Part shown: positions 14,239 through 21,942 of the stretch, piece by piece
Position numbering within the stretch: position 1 is the stretch's first letter
Layout of the letters: every line of letters starts with the position of its first letter
NCBI GenBank assembly: GCA_964537875.1
Contig: CAZIDN010000046.1
Coordinates: 1-29,304 of the forward strand
Source: JAPKZH01 sp964537875
GTDB taxonomy: Bacteria > Acidobacteriota > Aminicenantia > Aminicenantales > UBA4085
Direction: 5' to 3'
DNA: 29,304 nt
Position numbers and translations under genes: made by a program
The notes under the pieces: model-generated
Databases searched by the model: none
What the model was told of the DNA's origin: nothing
Seen by the model: the letters and a program-made list of their open reading frames with translations, nothing else

Positions 14239-15555
14239 ATGAAATTTCTGCGGATGCTCGTAACCATGGCCTTGATTGCGACTCCGTTTATCGGGCAGAC
14301 TTCCGTGGTTGAGCTGATGCGCCGGGCGGACGCCGCCTTTGCCGACGAAAACCGCGTCCTTGCCGAGCGCCTCTACTGCCAGATACTCGCGCTCGATCCT
14401 TATCAATCGCGCGCCGTATTCCGGATGGGCCAGCTCTCGAGGGACGATGAGGTCGCGCTTCAGTGGTTCAAGCAGTATGCCAAGCTCGAGCCTACGGATG
14501 CCTGGGGCTGGCTTGCCGTGGGCGACAAATCGCTCAAGGTGGGAAAGACGGTCGAAGCGCTTGAGGCCTTCGAGCGAGCCTCGCGTCTTCAGCCCAAAGC
14601 CCAAGACATACAGGAGCGCTTGGCGAAAGGGCGGCTCCGCGCGGCGCCGGCCGTCGAACCGATCCTAGGGCTTGTCAGCGATTCCGACGGCAATCTCACC
14701 CTTCGCTACGGATTGGGCGGCAATATGGCGTTCAGGGGAGGCTTCCGGCTGGGGGCCCGCTTGGCGCGCTCCAACATCGATGACGGATTCACCACCGCGA
14801 CGCTCGATGAAGCTGTGCTCCGCCTGGAAGGTCGGCCGATGGTGGCTCTCCGGCTGGACCTGACGGCCGGACTGGCTCGACTCGCTTTCCCGGATGTAGC
14901 TTCGTGGACCACGCCTGAGGCTGATCTCCGGGTTCGCTGGCGCGAGGATAATAGCAGCCCTTCCTTCGAGGCTAGGCTGCAGCGGTTGCCGCTGGGCACT
15001 TCGCCCCTCCTCATAGCCAATCATGCCGTAAGAAATGAATTGCGGCTGGGCGTGGAGCTTCCGGCCGGACCGGTCCGGATCAGAGGAACGGGTCGCGCCG
15101 GACTCATGGAGACCTTCGGAGAGGACATCAACCTGCGGCTCCAGGGCGATGCGGCGCTGGCGCTGCCCATCGGCTGGCGCGGTGAGGTCTCCGCGCAGTA
15201 TCACCGGCTCAGCTTCAACCGGGCATCGTCCGCGGGGTACTTCGCGCCCAAGCTCGTCGAGACGATCGAAGGCGGCACTTATTGGGACCTCGGGGGCGAT
15301 GGGCAGGTGAGCGCGTCGGTGGATCTGGGAGTCGGGATCCAGCGGCTGGCCAAGCAAGAGGAAGAAGTGGGGCCGTGGAAACTGGCGCTCCGAGGCTGGG
15401 GCATGCTAAGCGTAGATCTGAGCCGGATCGTACAGTGGCGCGTGGAAGGGGAGGCCTACAGCGCGCCCTTCGCGCCGGTGGGTGTCGTGACCGCTCCCAA
15501 CTGGCGGTATGTATCAGTGAGCATGGGGTTGGTGGTTCGGATCTCACCAAAATAG
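14239..15555 (+). CDS. Outer-membrane TPR/beta-barrel protein, likely exopolysaccharide exporter
   Basis: This 438-residue protein has a signal peptide (MKFLRMLVTMALIATPFIGQT), then two to three TPR-like helical repeats (about 23-130, e.g. AERLYCQILALDPYQSRAVF and KTVEALEAFERASRLQP). From about 150 to the end it shows alternating amphipathic beta strands rich in Gly and aromatic residues (LTLRYGLGGNMAFRGGFRLG, YVSVSMGLVVRISPK), as in a beta-barrel of roughly 14-18 strands. The order TPR then barrel is that of PgaA and BcsC, although those are over 800 residues and have many more TPRs. One base separates it from the upstream small membrane gene. It probably guides and exports the polymer made by the GT2 synthase. 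Confidence 0.75.
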   Translation: MKFLRMLVTMALIATPFIGQTSVVELMRRADAAFADENRVLAERLYCQILALDPYQSRAVFRMGQLSRDDEVALQWFKQYAKLEPTDAWGWLAVGDKSLKVGKTVEALEAFERASRLQPKAQDIQERLAKGRLRAAPAVEPILGLVSDSDGNLTLRYGLGGNMAFRGGFRLGARLARSNIDDGFTTATLDEAVLRLEGRPMVALRLDLTAGLARLAFPDVASWTTPEADLRVRWREDNSSPSFEARLQRLPLGTSPLLIANHAVRNELRLGVELPAGPVRIRGTGRAGLMETFGEDINLRLQGDAALALPIGWRGEVSAQYHRLSFNRASSAGYFAPKLVETIEGGTYWDLGGDGQVSASVDLGVGIQRLAKQEEEVGPWKLALRGWGMLSVDLSRIVQWRVEGEAYSAPFAPVGVVTAPNWRYVSVSMGLVVRISPK

Positions 15556-15615
15556 CTAATTCGAGATTTACCGACGGCCAGAAAACCAAAAAAGGAACCT
15601 CTCAATTTCAGTGAT

Positions 15616-15659
15616 ATAGGCCGTGGCAGGGCCTATCAATCCTCTCTTGGAAAAAGAGA
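15616..15659. terminator. Two stem-loops between convergent genes
   Basis: ATAGGCC (15616-15622) pairs with GGCCTAT (15630-15636), loop of seven; TCTCTT (15643-15648) pairs with AAGAGA (15654-15659), loop of five, followed by TTTC on the plus strand. They lie between the convergent ends at 15555 and 15699 and could end transcription from either side. U-tracts are weak. Confidence 0.4.
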
Positions 15660-15698
15660 TTTCAGGACGAAAAATAATCTTGTCGTATTGAGTTCCAG

Positions 15699-17261
15699 CT
15701 AAGCTTCCTGAAAGACCGACCAGCCCATCTCATCCGCCAGGCCGCGAACAGGCTCTTTGAGGTCGCCGTAAAACGTGACTCGGTGCCAGTCCCACTTGTC
15801 CCACATCGTGAAAAGCTTCTCGATGTCGCCCACGGGCTCGACGACGAGCTTCGTCCGACAGGCGCGGTCGTCGGGATCGTTGCCGACTGTCTTGCCCTGG
15901 TGAAAGATGATCTCCTTGCGGCCCTCCGAGACTTCGATCGTCGTCGTCATGTAGCCCGTCGGAAGGATGGAGCGGACGGATGCTCCCTGCCGGTCCTCGG
16001 AATGGGTCAGGATTTGGAACGGATTGGCAGGGCCGTGCGGGCCGAAGACCTTGTTCGAGGCCACGCAGTGGGCGTAGATGATTCTTCGCCCGGCGGTGTC
16101 AATGACCGGATCGGAGATGTAGCCGGGCCGGCCCTGGGTCAGAGCGCCGATCGCGACCATGGCCGCCGCCGACGGCACGTCGCATTCGCACCCTCCGACC
16201 AAGCCCTCGTTGAGCAGTTCATAGAATCCAAGGCATGGGTAAGCATGGATATGTCCGCCGTAGAATCCCCCAAGGCAGTTTATGGTGATGGCGTTGGCCC
16301 CATGCTTTTTCATGACGGCCTTCTCGGCCAGGTACATGGCCGCCGAATTTTCAATTTCCGCATGGCTGACACCTTCAATCAAGGAGGCCGTCTTCATCCA
16401 TCGATCGGCGATAGCCCGAGCCTCGTCTTTATCCGCGGCCGCCCAGGCCTTGTTGACTTCGGCGAAAGGAATCTGGCTTACGGGGATACTCATCCTGGTT
16501 GTGTCCGGACCCCTTTTATCAGCGCGGACGGCCAGGATCTTGGAAGCTTTCATCAGGCGGATTGTTTCAGCCGCCGAGAGGGTTTTGAGGACATCAGGTT
16601 TGCAGGAAAGGTCGCCGGGCTTGGGTGTGCGCGACACCCGGACTCGCGCTGTCGCGGCGGCAAAATCAAACCCCGGGCCGGCCGCCTTCGCCGCTTGGAA
16701 GCAGAGCACGGCTTCGGCCAGGTCCTCGATCTTGGAAGAAGCAACGTAGCCCACGTTGCGGGCGCCGGCGCGGAGGAATCCCGCCGTATAGACAAGGAAT
16801 CCGCCGCTCCCGGCGAACTGAAAATCGGAGTAGAGCACGGGTTTTCCCGAAGTCTCCATGGTCTGAACGACCTCGTTCCAGCAGTTCATCTGGCAGACGA
16901 GATATCCGTCGATGGCCGCCGCCTTGTCCCCCTCAAGGATCTTCTGGGCCTGCTCGGGGCCGGTGGCGGTTGAGGGAATAAAAGTGAAATCCGGGCAGCG
17001 CTTAGCGAGTTCGGTGTTGAATCGTTCCATAACTGGGTTGAAATCAAACCCTTTGTTCGGCCAATCCGGCCGGTCCTGGATGCGGGTATGCAGGGCGTAG
17101 ATAATGCGAATCCTAAGCTTATCGCCTCCGGGAAATGCGCGAAGCCAGCCCGGCGTTCCCATCAGCCCGGCCGCACCCAGGCACGCCGCACATCCCGAAA
17201 GGAACCGCCGCCGGCTCAAGCTCTGGCCCGGGCCGACGTCCGGACAAGCCCGCCGTTTCAT
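15699..17261 (-). CDS. Tat-exported protein with L-fucose/L-arabinose isomerase-like fold
   Basis: The 520-residue protein starts at ATG 17261 (GAGG about ten bases upstream). It carries a twin-arginine signal, SRRRFL at residues 16-21, with a hydrophobic stretch to about 36 and likely cleavage near RAFPG. The mature part resembles sugar isomerases of the FucI/AraA superfamily: CECDVPSAAAM (Glu359, Asp361) followed by SDPVIDT (Asp384) and IIYAHCVAS (His398) align in order with the metal-binding region of the isomerase encoded at 1709-3187 (CEVD, LLDIN, GFHCGN). It is therefore predicted to fold and bind its metal in the cytoplasm and then be exported, which fits Tat use. The His near the C-terminus (RVTF region) is less conserved, so catalysis is uncertain. 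It stands alone on the minus strand. A role as a periplasmic sugar isomerase or sugar-binding protein is inference. Confidence 0.75.
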   Translation of the reverse strand: MKRRACPDVGPGQSLSRRRFLSGCAACLGAAGLMGTPGWLRAFPGGDKLRIRIIYALHTRIQDRPDWPNKGFDFNPVMERFNTELAKRCPDFTFIPSTATGPEQAQKILEGDKAAAIDGYLVCQMNCWNEVVQTMETSGKPVLYSDFQFAGSGGFLVYTAGFLRAGARNVGYVASSKIEDLAEAVLCFQAAKAAGPGFDFAAATARVRVSRTPKPGDLSCKPDVLKTLSAAETIRLMKASKILAVRADKRGPDTTRMSIPVSQIPFAEVNKAWAAADKDEARAIADRWMKTASLIEGVSHAEIENSAAMYLAEKAVMKKHGANAITINCLGGFYGGHIHAYPCLGFYELLNEGLVGGCECDVPSAAAMVAIGALTQGRPGYISDPVIDTAGRRIIYAHCVASNKVFGPHGPANPFQILTHSEDRQGASVRSILPTGYMTTTIEVSEGRKEIIFHQGKTVGNDPDDRACRTKLVVEPVGDIEKLFTMWDKWDWHRVTFYGDLKEPVRGLADEMGWSVFQEA

Positions 17262-17566
17262 ATTTTTTACCCTCAAGAGTCTCTCCTTTCCGCACGGAGC
17301 TCTTGCCGCCCCGTCCACCCTGAACGTATCCCGCCAAGACTCCGGTTGTCAAGACTCACTTTCGCAGACAAATGTGCTTTATCAGACACTCATGATAACG
17401 GTCAACGTGTCTTTTTTTGCTTTTAATACAATCGTCAGGCGCCGGGAAATTTACGACGAGAACGAAAACACCGCCGTCCAAAAAAAACCTTAGAATATTG
17501 GATTGATACAAACAATTTTTCCAGGAAACGACCGAAGGACCGGGCCGATTTGATGAGGTTTCTGGG
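17262..17566. other. Intergenic region, 305 bases, no convincing gene
   Basis: Apart from the candidate minus-strand promoter at 17323-17352 the stretch contains oligo-A and oligo-T runs and no RNA gene or repeat that I can see. A 33-codon plus-strand ORF from 17390 has no ribosome binding site and is not credible. Confidence 0.5.
17323..17352 (-). promoter_or_regulatory. Candidate promoter of the Tat-exported isomerase-like gene
   Basis: A perfect TTGACA (17352-17347 on the minus strand) is followed after 18 bases by TACGTT (17328-17323), a weak -10. The start codon is 62 bases downstream. Confidence 0.35.
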
Positions 17567-18130
17567 CTAGCGGATTAGGACATTGAACAGCAGTGTGAAC
17601 GTGCCGTGGGTCTGGGCCCGATGCTTGGTCCGGAACCCGATGAGGACGACCGTGCCCTCGCCGTATTTCGCCGCGATCATCGCCGCCTTCTTGGCCAGGT
17701 TCTCTTCCCCGATGAGCCAGCCGCTCTGAAGAATATCCCGCTCGGCATAGGTCACGATGGTCTCGTACCGCTCGTTGTAGTCGTTGGGAGTGATTTCGAA
17801 GGCCGGGTTGCCGCCCAAGAAGACGACCAAGCCTTCTGAAGGCATCCCCTAAGCCAATGGGTGGCTATGATCGAATTTCACCTTGAGCGTCGATCCCGGG
17901 CACCAGAATTCCTTCGAGCTCTTATTCGCCAGCGCGTTGCGGATGGGCAATCCGAATCTCTGGATCGCGAATCCGGTGGCCTGGCCGAGCATTACCAGGG
18001 TGCCTCCTTTTTGGACGAAGGCTTTCAGCGCCTCGATGCCTTCGCTGTCAATGCCGCTTCGATACTCGGGGGGAACAGAACTTATGGGCCGGCCCTGCTC
18101 GCCGTCGGCCGCCCTCCAGAAATCACTCCC
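17567..18130 (-). pseudogene. C-terminal remnant of an M14-type zinc carboxypeptidase-like protein, amber-interrupted
   Basis: Read on the minus strand, the frame from 18130 gives PISSVPPEYRSGIDSEGIEA, then a glutamine-amidotransferase-like segment (ALKAFVQKGGTLVML), then SHPLA, a TAG stop at 17851-17849, and then GMPSEGLVVFLGGNPAF, ending in FRTKHRAQTHGTFTLLFNVL before the stop at 17567. This is the C-terminal domain commonly found in long M14-family carboxypeptidase-like proteins, where the stop position is normally Tyr (HPLAYGMP). The N-terminal domain with the zinc ligands is missing, and a TGA closes the frame at 18133. With both a nonsense codon and loss of the 5-prime part, this is a decaying gene. 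The ORF of 92 residues starting at 17845 is only its tail. Homology is from remembered motifs, so family is fairly sure but not checked. Confidence 0.65.
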
Positions 18131-18240
18131 TCAGCCATCCCCGCTAGCCCACGTCTTCCATTAGGGTGCAGAAATGCATATACTTACTGCTTCAAGATAA
18201 ATGTGAACGATTGACTTACCAGCCGTCCCATGGAGAAGTC

Positions 18241-19758
18241 ATGCCGTTGAACAACATCGAAATCGAGCGCCCAATTCGCTTGAAAATTTCCGATACGCTC
18301 GTCGCTAAGAACATCTTTTATAACTTTTTAGGTCAGGGCCTCCCGATCCTTGTCGGGATTGTGGCGTTCCCTTTCATCATAAAAACGCTTGGAAAAGAGA
18401 GGTTCGGCATTCTCTCTTTGGTATGGGTAATCTTCGGCTACTTCACACTTTTCGACATCGGCCTGGGAAAGGCCTTAACGAAATTCACAGCCGAGATCAT
18501 AGGGCGCTTCGAGGATGGCCGCTTCCGTTCGGTCGTCTGGACGGCTCTCGCCCTGAACCTAGCTTTTGGGCTCTCCGGGGGATTTCTCTTCGCTCTCGGA
18601 ACGCCGATTTTTATCCACAAGGTCTTTAATATCCCTGCCGCGCTGATTCCCGAGGCGACGAAGTCGTTCTTCTACCTCTCGTTTTCCATTCCTCTCGTGG
18701 TTATTCAGTCTGCGGTCCGGGGAATCCTCGAAGCCGCTCAGCGATTTGATCTCGTCAATATTGTGAAGATCGTCTCGCGAACGGCGGTCTTCATCGCTCC
18801 GTTCGCCGCTTTCGGCACTGATGTCAAACTTCCTCTGATCATTCTCGTCCTGACCGGCATCAACGTCCTCACGGTTGCGGCCTATTTCGTTTTGGCGCTG
18901 AAATATTTTCCCCAGCTCAGGATTCTTTCGTTCGAGCGGGGGATTATCCGGCACCTGCTATCCTTCGGCGGTTGGATCTCCATCTCGAACCTTATTGGCC
19001 CTTTGCTTTTCAACATCGAACGCTTTTTCATCGCCTCGGTTCTGACGATGTCCGCAACGGCCTATTACGCGGCGCCGTACGACGTCGTGACGAGACTTTG
19101 GATCATCCCGACAAGCTTCGCTCTAACCTTATTCCCAGCCTTTAGCTCTCTCCAGGGCCAAAATAAAGACGAGATCAGCCGCTATTACAACCTTTCGTTA
19201 AACTACCTGTTGCCGAGCATTAGTTTCCTCAGTCTGTTAGGTATCGCGTTCGCCAATATCATCCTCCGGCTCTGGCTGGGCATCGAGTTCGCTCAGGCGA
19301 GCACAACGATCTTCCGCGTTCTCTCCCTCGGCGTCCTCATCAATTCCATCGCCTATATCCCCTTCAGCCTGCTCCAGGGGATTGGTCGGGCTGACATTCC
19401 GGCAAAAATCCATCTTCTCGAACTCTTTTCCTATGGATTGATCCTATGGAGCTTAATAAAAATTTTCGGCCTCAACGGCGCAGCGTATGGATGGACGTTC
19501 CGGGTCACGGCCGAAGCCGTTCTCCTGTTCTATGCGACGTCCCGAAAGTGTCTCATCCCTCTTTCACCCGCTAACCTCCGATACATGATTCTCGCGTTCT
19601 TCATCGGACTTGGTATTCTGTCTGGTTTGCTCATATGGCCGTCGAAGCTTTCCGTCCAGGCAATCCTGACCTTAGTTGCCTTCTCGGGACTAGGTAGCCT
19701 TACCGTCGGCTTTCTTAAAAAGGAAAAAATATCCCTATCCTTGAGGCTCAAGAAATGA
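18241..19758 (+). CDS. Wzx-type polysaccharide flippase (MATE/MOP superfamily)
   Basis: The 505-residue protein has about 12-14 membrane segments and the N-terminal feature of the polysaccharide transporter family, a first amphipathic helix then NIFYNFLGQGLPILVGIVAF and a Gly/Phe-rich loop (LGKERFGILSLVWVIFGYFT). It should flip lipid-linked oligosaccharide repeats to the periplasm. I start at ATG 18241 because GGAG lies five bases upstream; the open frame begins 25 codons earlier. It is the first gene of the right-hand polysaccharide locus and overlaps the following methyltransferase by four bases. Confidence 0.88.
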   Translation: MPLNNIEIERPIRLKISDTLVAKNIFYNFLGQGLPILVGIVAFPFIIKTLGKERFGILSLVWVIFGYFTLFDIGLGKALTKFTAEIIGRFEDGRFRSVVWTALALNLAFGLSGGFLFALGTPIFIHKVFNIPAALIPEATKSFFYLSFSIPLVVIQSAVRGILEAAQRFDLVNIVKIVSRTAVFIAPFAAFGTDVKLPLIILVLTGINVLTVAAYFVLALKYFPQLRILSFERGIIRHLLSFGGWISISNLIGPLLFNIERFFIASVLTMSATAYYAAPYDVVTRLWIIPTSFALTLFPAFSSLQGQNKDEISRYYNLSLNYLLPSISFLSLLGIAFANIILRLWLGIEFAQASTTIFRVLSLGVLINSIAYIPFSLLQGIGRADIPAKIHLLELFSYGLILWSLIKIFGLNGAAYGWTFRVTAEAVLLFYATSRKCLIPLSPANLRYMILAFFIGLGILSGLLIWPSKLSVQAILTLVAFSGLGSLTVGFLKKEKISLSLRLKK

Positions 19759-20768
19759 ATAGATGTCCGATCTGCGGCGGCGATGGAGAGACTCTTTACG
19801 AAGGCCTACGAGACCTCCTCGTGCCTTCGGACACATTCTGGTCCCTCGGCCGTTGCTTGAGGGACCGAATAGCCTGGGTCTCTCCCCCTCCTTCGGCCAG
19901 CGACATAGAAAAAGCTTATATATCCTACCATACCCACACTGCACAGGCCGAGCCTTCACTCCTGCCCAAGGCCATCCGGGATTTTATTTTAGCTGGTTAT
20001 TTCGGCTACGCGGATTCCGGGGCTTCCCGGGTCCGTCGATGGACCGGACGCATCCTCGGATGGGTTCCCATCCTTAGAGAACTCGTGGGCGCCAAGATCT
20101 TATGGCTTAGCCGATCGGCCGGACGCCGCCTGCTCGACGTTGGCTGCGGCAGTGGGAAATTTTTGGCCTTCATGCGATCCCTCGGTTGGATGGTGCAAGG
20201 CATCGAACCTGACGAACAGGCGGCCAGCTGCGCCCGACAGCATTTCGGGGTCCCTGTCGAAACCGGGTTTATCGAAGAATCCGATCTTCCCGAGGATGCT
20301 TTCGACGCTATCACGATCAGCCATGTCATAGAGCATGTCGGCAAACCGGAGTCATTCCTCCTAGCCTGTTTCAGGATGCTGAGGCCAGGCGGGACGCTTG
20401 TCATCGTTACTCCGAACTTGGAAAGCATGGGACACAGAATCTTCCGGCGCAACTGGTCTATTCTAGAACCGCCCCGGCATCTCTTTATTTTTTCCCCGTC
20501 TTCGCTTTGTGCCTTTGTAGAACGCGCAGGATTTCAAACAGTTCGCGTCTTCACAACACCCCACGGTGCCAGAGTAATGTGGGACATGAGCCAGGCGCTC
20601 CGCAAAACGGGCTCCTTGGGAGAAGGGCCAGATAAGTACCAGCACCCCTGGCGTTTGGGCGGAATCCTTTATTACTTTTTCGAGGAAGTCATTAATATGG
20701 TTCTCCGGAACCAGGGAGAGGAGATAGTCCTCATTTCCCGAAAGCTTGGCCGGGAGGATTTCTCCTGA
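19755..20768 (+). CDS. Class I SAM-dependent methyltransferase with N-terminal zinc-ribbon
   Basis: This 337-residue protein begins with a short metal-binding motif (CPIC at 4-7, Cys34 further on), then a linker and a Rossmann-fold methyltransferase: motif I LLDVGCGSGKFLAF at about 126-139, GIEPDEQAASCARQ for the adenosine ribose contact, ISHVIEHVGKPESFL as motif IV and LRPGGTLVIVTPN as post-motif. The arrangement resembles sugar or lipid-associated methyltransferases in polysaccharide loci (Methyltransf_23 group). The ATGA overlap with the flippase argues for a common transcript and a role in modifying the glycan or its lipid-linked precursor. Acceptor unknown. Confidence 0.85.
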   Translation: MNRCPICGGDGETLYEGLRDLLVPSDTFWSLGRCLRDRIAWVSPPPSASDIEKAYISYHTHTAQAEPSLLPKAIRDFILAGYFGYADSGASRVRRWTGRILGWVPILRELVGAKILWLSRSAGRRLLDVGCGSGKFLAFMRSLGWMVQGIEPDEQAASCARQHFGVPVETGFIEESDLPEDAFDAITISHVIEHVGKPESFLLACFRMLRPGGTLVIVTPNLESMGHRIFRRNWSILEPPRHLFIFSPSSLCAFVERAGFQTVRVFTTPHGARVMWDMSQALRKTGSLGEGPDKYQHPWRLGGILYYFFEEVINMVLRNQGEEIVLISRKLGREDFS

Positions 20769-20778
20769 TTTTGAAACG

Positions 20779-21942
20779 ATGATCAACGTCCTCTTTCTTC
20801 CGCACGCTTTTCCTCACCCAAAGCTAAAGACTCGCACGTCGGAGCTCACGCGGGAATTGGCCAAGGATGACCGCTTCGCTGTATTCGTCCTAAGCCGTTC
20901 GCCTTCGCCCTTGAACGACTTGACCTACGGCGTCAGGCATTGTTTCTCCCGGGCCCAGACCATCTCATGGCGGGAAGACCGGCTAACTTTCGTCAGGATT
21001 CCCTATGTTCCCGGAATGATTCCAGCTCTTTTCCCCTATAACCGGAGGCTCCTCGAGCGGCTTCTCCAGACGCTCGGCATCCACGTAGTAATTAATAGCT
21101 TCGCCCATTCGCTGCCCGTGCCACCAGGCCGGGGACGCGTCAAGATCTATGATCTGACGGATGATTATGCCAGTTTCCACAGGAATCCGTTCGTCAGGGC
21201 ATTGATCTCATCATACATTCGACGGGAATTGCAAACGTCCGACGCACTGACCGCGGTTTCTTTGTCGCTCGGAGAGCGAATCCGGAAGAAGGGATGGCGA
21301 CGGGATTTTATTTGGATACCCAATGGCGTCGATGCCGATCGTTTTCGAATGTTCTCGTCTGAGGCCGTCGACTCAATCCGTTCTCGCTATGGACTCCGTA
21401 ATAAGCTTGTTATCGGCCACATTGGGTTCCAAGATCGGTTTTCCGGTCTCGATTTCCTGCTTGAGGTCTTTGAAAGGGCTCAGCGCGCGGAGTCCCAGCT
21501 GGCTCTTTTGGTTGTCGGCCCCGGCGGCGAGGCCGAGAGGTTGAGGCTTCGGTATGCCCACAACCCGAGCATCGTCTTTGCCGGTCCCGTCGATCCAGAT
21601 AAAATCTCGCCTTTCTTCATGGCCGTCGACATCGGCGTCCTCCCTTATGCGCCTTTCCCGAGCGTCCATAGCCGCTTCCCGCTGCGGCTCGCGGAATTCA
21701 TCGCGGCACGCAAGATCGTCGTCGCTTGGCCGTTCGGGGACCTCCCGAAGCTCCGTCTCCCGAACGTCGTCTTGGCCAAGCGGACCCCAGACGCCTGGGT
21801 GGATGCCATTTTGAAAGCCAAAGACCTGGCCTGGAGCCCATCCTGGGAAGATCTCAGGAGGCAGTTCTCCCTCTCCCATGTCGCTGGTACCCTCAAGGAT
21901 TTAATTCTGAGACTTCTTATAACCAAGGGGATCGCGCTATGA
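20779..21942 (+). CDS. GT4-family glycosyltransferase
   Basis: The 387-residue protein has two Rossmann-like domains: the N-terminal one begins INVLFLPHAFPHP, the C-terminal one contains VIGHIGFQDRFSGLDFLLEV and LLVVGPGGEAERL, and RFPLRLAEFIAARKIVVAWP corresponds to the conserved nucleotide-sugar phosphate-binding Glu segment of GT-B retaining enzymes. IWIPNGVDADRF is the hallmark linker of GT4 members. I choose ATG 20779, ten bases after the methyltransferase stop, since an earlier TTG (20746) lies inside that gene; the ribosome binding site is weak. It likely adds one sugar of the repeat on the cytoplasmic side. Confidence 0.85.
   Translation: MINVLFLPHAFPHPKLKTRTSELTRELAKDDRFAVFVLSRSPSPLNDLTYGVRHCFSRAQTISWREDRLTFVRIPYVPGMIPALFPYNRRLLERLLQTLGIHVVINSFAHSLPVPPGRGRVKIYDLTDDYASFHRNPFVRALISSYIRRELQTSDALTAVSLSLGERIRKKGWRRDFIWIPNGVDADRFRMFSSEAVDSIRSRYGLRNKLVIGHIGFQDRFSGLDFLLEVFERAQRAESQLALLVVGPGGEAERLRLRYAHNPSIVFAGPVDPDKISPFFMAVDIGVLPYAPFPSVHSRFPLRLAEFIAARKIVVAWPFGDLPKLRLPNVVLAKRTPDAWVDAILKAKDLAWSPSWEDLRRQFSLSHVAGTLKDLILRLLITKGIAL

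Noticed and set aside
15783..16973. 396-codon plus-strand open frame opposite the Tat-exported isomerase-like gene
   Set aside because: No ribosome binding site and no recognisable domain, while the minus strand has a signal peptide and conserved motifs.
17390..17493. Small plus-strand ORF in the 17262-17566 gap
   Set aside because: No ribosome binding site and low-complexity, AT-biased content; no partner or family.
17849..17851. In-frame TAG read as a sense codon (amber reassignment or pyrrolysine)
   Set aside because: The same gene fragment also lacks its N-terminal domain and has an upstream TGA, so ordinary decay explains it better.
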